Source: Paenibacillus gorillae
GTDB taxonomy: Bacteria > Bacillota > Bacilli > Paenibacillales > Paenibacillaceae
NCBI RefSeq assembly: GCF_000513275.1
Contig: NZ_CBVJ010000118.1
Location: 41,602-105,601 of the forward strand
Direction: 5' to 3'
DNA: 64,000 bases
The notes under the pieces were generated by a model. The model was not told the DNA's origin. It saw only the letters and a list, made by a program, of their open reading frames with translations, and made no database searches. A program made the position numbers and the translations under genes. This document shows, piece after piece, positions 62,979-64,000 of the stretch; position 1 is the first letter of the stretch; each line of letters starts with the position of its first letter.

Positions 62979-63341
62979 CTATAACGAAAAATCACTAACG
63001 CCCTTCTTATAAGAATATTTCAGCGTATATGCTCCTTCTTCTCCATAGGGCATTGTAGCAATTTTAATGCGAGTATAGTCAAGCCTGCTTTCTCTTAAAA
63101 CTCTTTTTACTAAGGTTATAGCCGGTTCTTCTTCAGAAACGATACAAAATATATTAAGTGCATATTTATTGGCGTCGGAAATACATTTCCCCATGTCAAA
63201 GCCATCAACTCTGCCTAAGTTAGCATCTGCTAGAGACAGATCCAAATATTCCATTACTTTATCTTTTAACCAGTGATCACGTTGGCTGCCTTTTGCACTC
63301 TTCAAAGGATATTGGACCACTAACCAAAACTTTTCTCTCAT
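62979..63341 (-). CDS. Hypothetical protein, 120 aa
   Basis: 120-aa soluble protein without signal peptide. It shows an alternating helix-strand pattern with MREKFWLVVQYPLKSAKGS at the N-terminus, a charged helix DHWLKDKVMEYLDLSLADAN and a conserved-looking NIFCIVSEEEPAITLVKRVL. The length and mixed fold resemble immunity proteins of polymorphic toxins, but I cannot support a family. Its start has a moderate ribosome binding site. It lies next to the tmRNA-like fragment, so it may be foreign cargo. Confidence 0.65.
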   Translation of the reverse strand: MREKFWLVVQYPLKSAKGSQRDHWLKDKVMEYLDLSLADANLGRVDGFDMGKCISDANKYALNIFCIVSEEEPAITLVKRVLRESRLDYTRIKIATMPYGEEGAYTLKYSYKKGVSDFSL

Positions 63342-63404
63342 TTGAATTCACCATCCAATGTAAAGTTAATATAGTCACCAGCAATCATATGGTTAATTAT
63401 AACA

Positions 63405-63432
63405 AACCCCCAACCTCATGTGGTTGGGGGTT
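63405..63432. terminator. GC-rich hairpin upstream of divergent genes
   Basis: AACCCCCAACC and GGTTGGGGGTT form an 11-bp stem with loop TCATGT. On the minus strand TTTGTTATAA follows. It precedes both genes, so no gene ends here; it may be the relic of a lost gene or a regulator of the 62979 gene. It is a near copy of the 46965 hairpin. Confidence 0.5.
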
Positions 63433-63572
63433 CTGCTGTTAATGGGAGCGCACAAAATAAAGCCCATAACAGAATATTCGTACGCAATTCGCATTATGGT
63501 ATAAACGCCCATTCCCTTTTCTCCGCTCCTACATACAATGCTTTAGCCCATCCATTAAGGAGTGACAAGATC

Positions 63573-63941
63573 ATGTCATTTTTTCCGCCTTCAGGTCCCC
63601 CAGGATTCCCTGGCTTCCCCGGATTTCCAGGGCAACCCGGACAGCCTGGACCATCAGGGCCTCCAGGGCCTCCAGGACAGCCGGGCGCCATGGGACCAAG
63701 CTCGCCGCCTCCGGCCTTCACCCCTCAGCAGCCTGCGGTTACGCCATTTGCTGTCGACCCCAGAGCGATTGCTGGCTGTTTATTTCGGAATACGTACGTT
63801 TGGCTCGTGAATCGAAATCAATTCTGGTTTTACCCGATTTTCGTAGGGCGCACCTCGGTTGCGGGGTTCCAGTGGAACGGCAGGTTTTGGATTTATACCG
63901 GGTTGAGTCTGCAGTCGATTCAACAATTCCAATGTTTCTAA
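63573..63941 (+). CDS. Collagen-like protein, spore-surface type
   Basis: 122-aa protein. The ATG at 63573 follows AAGGAG. After MSFFPPS comes a Gly-X-Y stretch of about 12 repeats, mostly GFPG, GQPG and GPPGPP, that should form a collagen triple helix. A C-terminal domain with NRNQFWFYPIFVGRTSVAGF and WNGRFWIYTGLSL follows; Bacillota spore-surface (exosporium-like) proteins have this architecture. Cys in GCLFRN and QCF may crosslink trimers. No transport signal is seen. A terminator with outer inverted repeats follows. It may be a substrate for the prolyl-4-hydroxylase-like enzyme at 38641, but no evidence beyond type supports this. Confidence 0.85.
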   Translation: MSFFPPSGPPGFPGFPGFPGQPGQPGPSGPPGPPGQPGAMGPSSPPPAFTPQQPAVTPFAVDPRAIAGCLFRNTYVWLVNRNQFWFYPIFVGRTSVAGFQWNGRFWIYTGLSLQSIQQFQCF

Positions 63942-63952
63942 ATGAACACAAA

Positions 63953-63985
63953 AAAAGCTCCGTTCCATCAGGAACAGAGCTTTTT
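63953..63985 (+). terminator. Terminator of the collagen-like gene
   Basis: AAAAGCTCCGTTCC pairs with GGAACAGAGCTTTTT around ATCA, flanked by the outer inverted repeat TGAACACA/TGTGTTCA. It begins 11 bases past the stop. Confidence 0.88.
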
Positions 63986-64000
63986 CCGTGTGTTCATAGG

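Noticed and set aside
63494..63721. Minus-strand Gly/Pro-rich frame opposite the collagen-like gene
   Set aside because: Codons GGN/CCN give Gly/Pro on both strands; the plus-strand frame has the ribosome binding site and terminator.

Overview
The window looks like chromosome of a Paenibacillus-type member of the Bacillota (Paenibacillaceae). The evidence is strong AGGAGG ribosome binding sites, frequent GTG/TTG starts, U-tailed hairpin terminators, CcpA-type cre sites, S-layer-homology (SLH) proteins, a PRD-type mannitol regulator, and DHA2 exporters paired with TetR/PadR regulators. Genes are dense and mostly on the minus strand. I saw no complete rRNA or tRNA, no CRISPR array and no transposase.

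Layout. 0-2 kb: tail of a secreted protein and an orphan sugar-type lipoprotein. 2-9.1 kb: a mannitol PTS operon (mtlA-mtlR-mtlF-mtlD-ptsI-ptsH) that carries its own Enzyme I and HPr and has a perfect cre upstream. 9.1-9.8 kb: a gene-poor, palindrome-rich stretch with a possible 23-aa Cys-rich peptide. 9.8-15 kb: a two-component pair whose regulator is frameshifted, an acyltransferase and a frameshifted GNAT enzyme. 15-18.4 kb: a YfbR-like HD phosphohydrolase, a small conserved protein and a DHA2 exporter. 18.5-22.6 kb: a Fur-box-controlled siderophore uptake operon in which an AraC regulator runs in frame, through a Fur box, into its substrate-binding lipoprotein. 22.8-24 kb: small proteins, including one that resembles a voltage-sensor domain without a pore. 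24-28.7 kb: a PadR-ABC exporter unit, then a DHA2 exporter divergent from a TetR regulator. 29-33.4 kb: an osmoprotectant-binding lipoprotein and an OmpR-type two-component system.

33.7-45.9 kb is a surface and extracellular block: an SLH protein, a modular beta-helix/FN3/F5-8C protein with a cre site, a prolyl-4-hydroxylase-like oxygenase, and a roughly 1,950-residue SLH protein with DUF4430 and alpha/alpha-toroid domains. The last is preceded by a cobalamin riboswitch and terminator, so it is probably a surface B12-capture protein; its frame is broken at an A7/T7 run. A stand-alone RepB-like primase follows at 46.1 kb.

47.3-59.3 kb is a tellurium-resistance-type (Ter) stress cluster. It has three single TerD proteins, a double TerD/TerA protein, TerC, a biosynthetic module (CitE-like lyase, phosphoribosyltransferase-TRSP-StiP fusion, HAD phosphatase, ATP-grasp ligase), XpaC and TelA. 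59.6-64 kb holds a 32-aa membrane peptide, a divergent J-protein/Hsp70 pair, a fragment resembling the 3' end of tmRNA (possible attachment site), a hypothetical protein and a collagen-like protein. Three reading frames are interrupted by one-base changes in homopolymer runs, which could be sequencing errors or real mutations.
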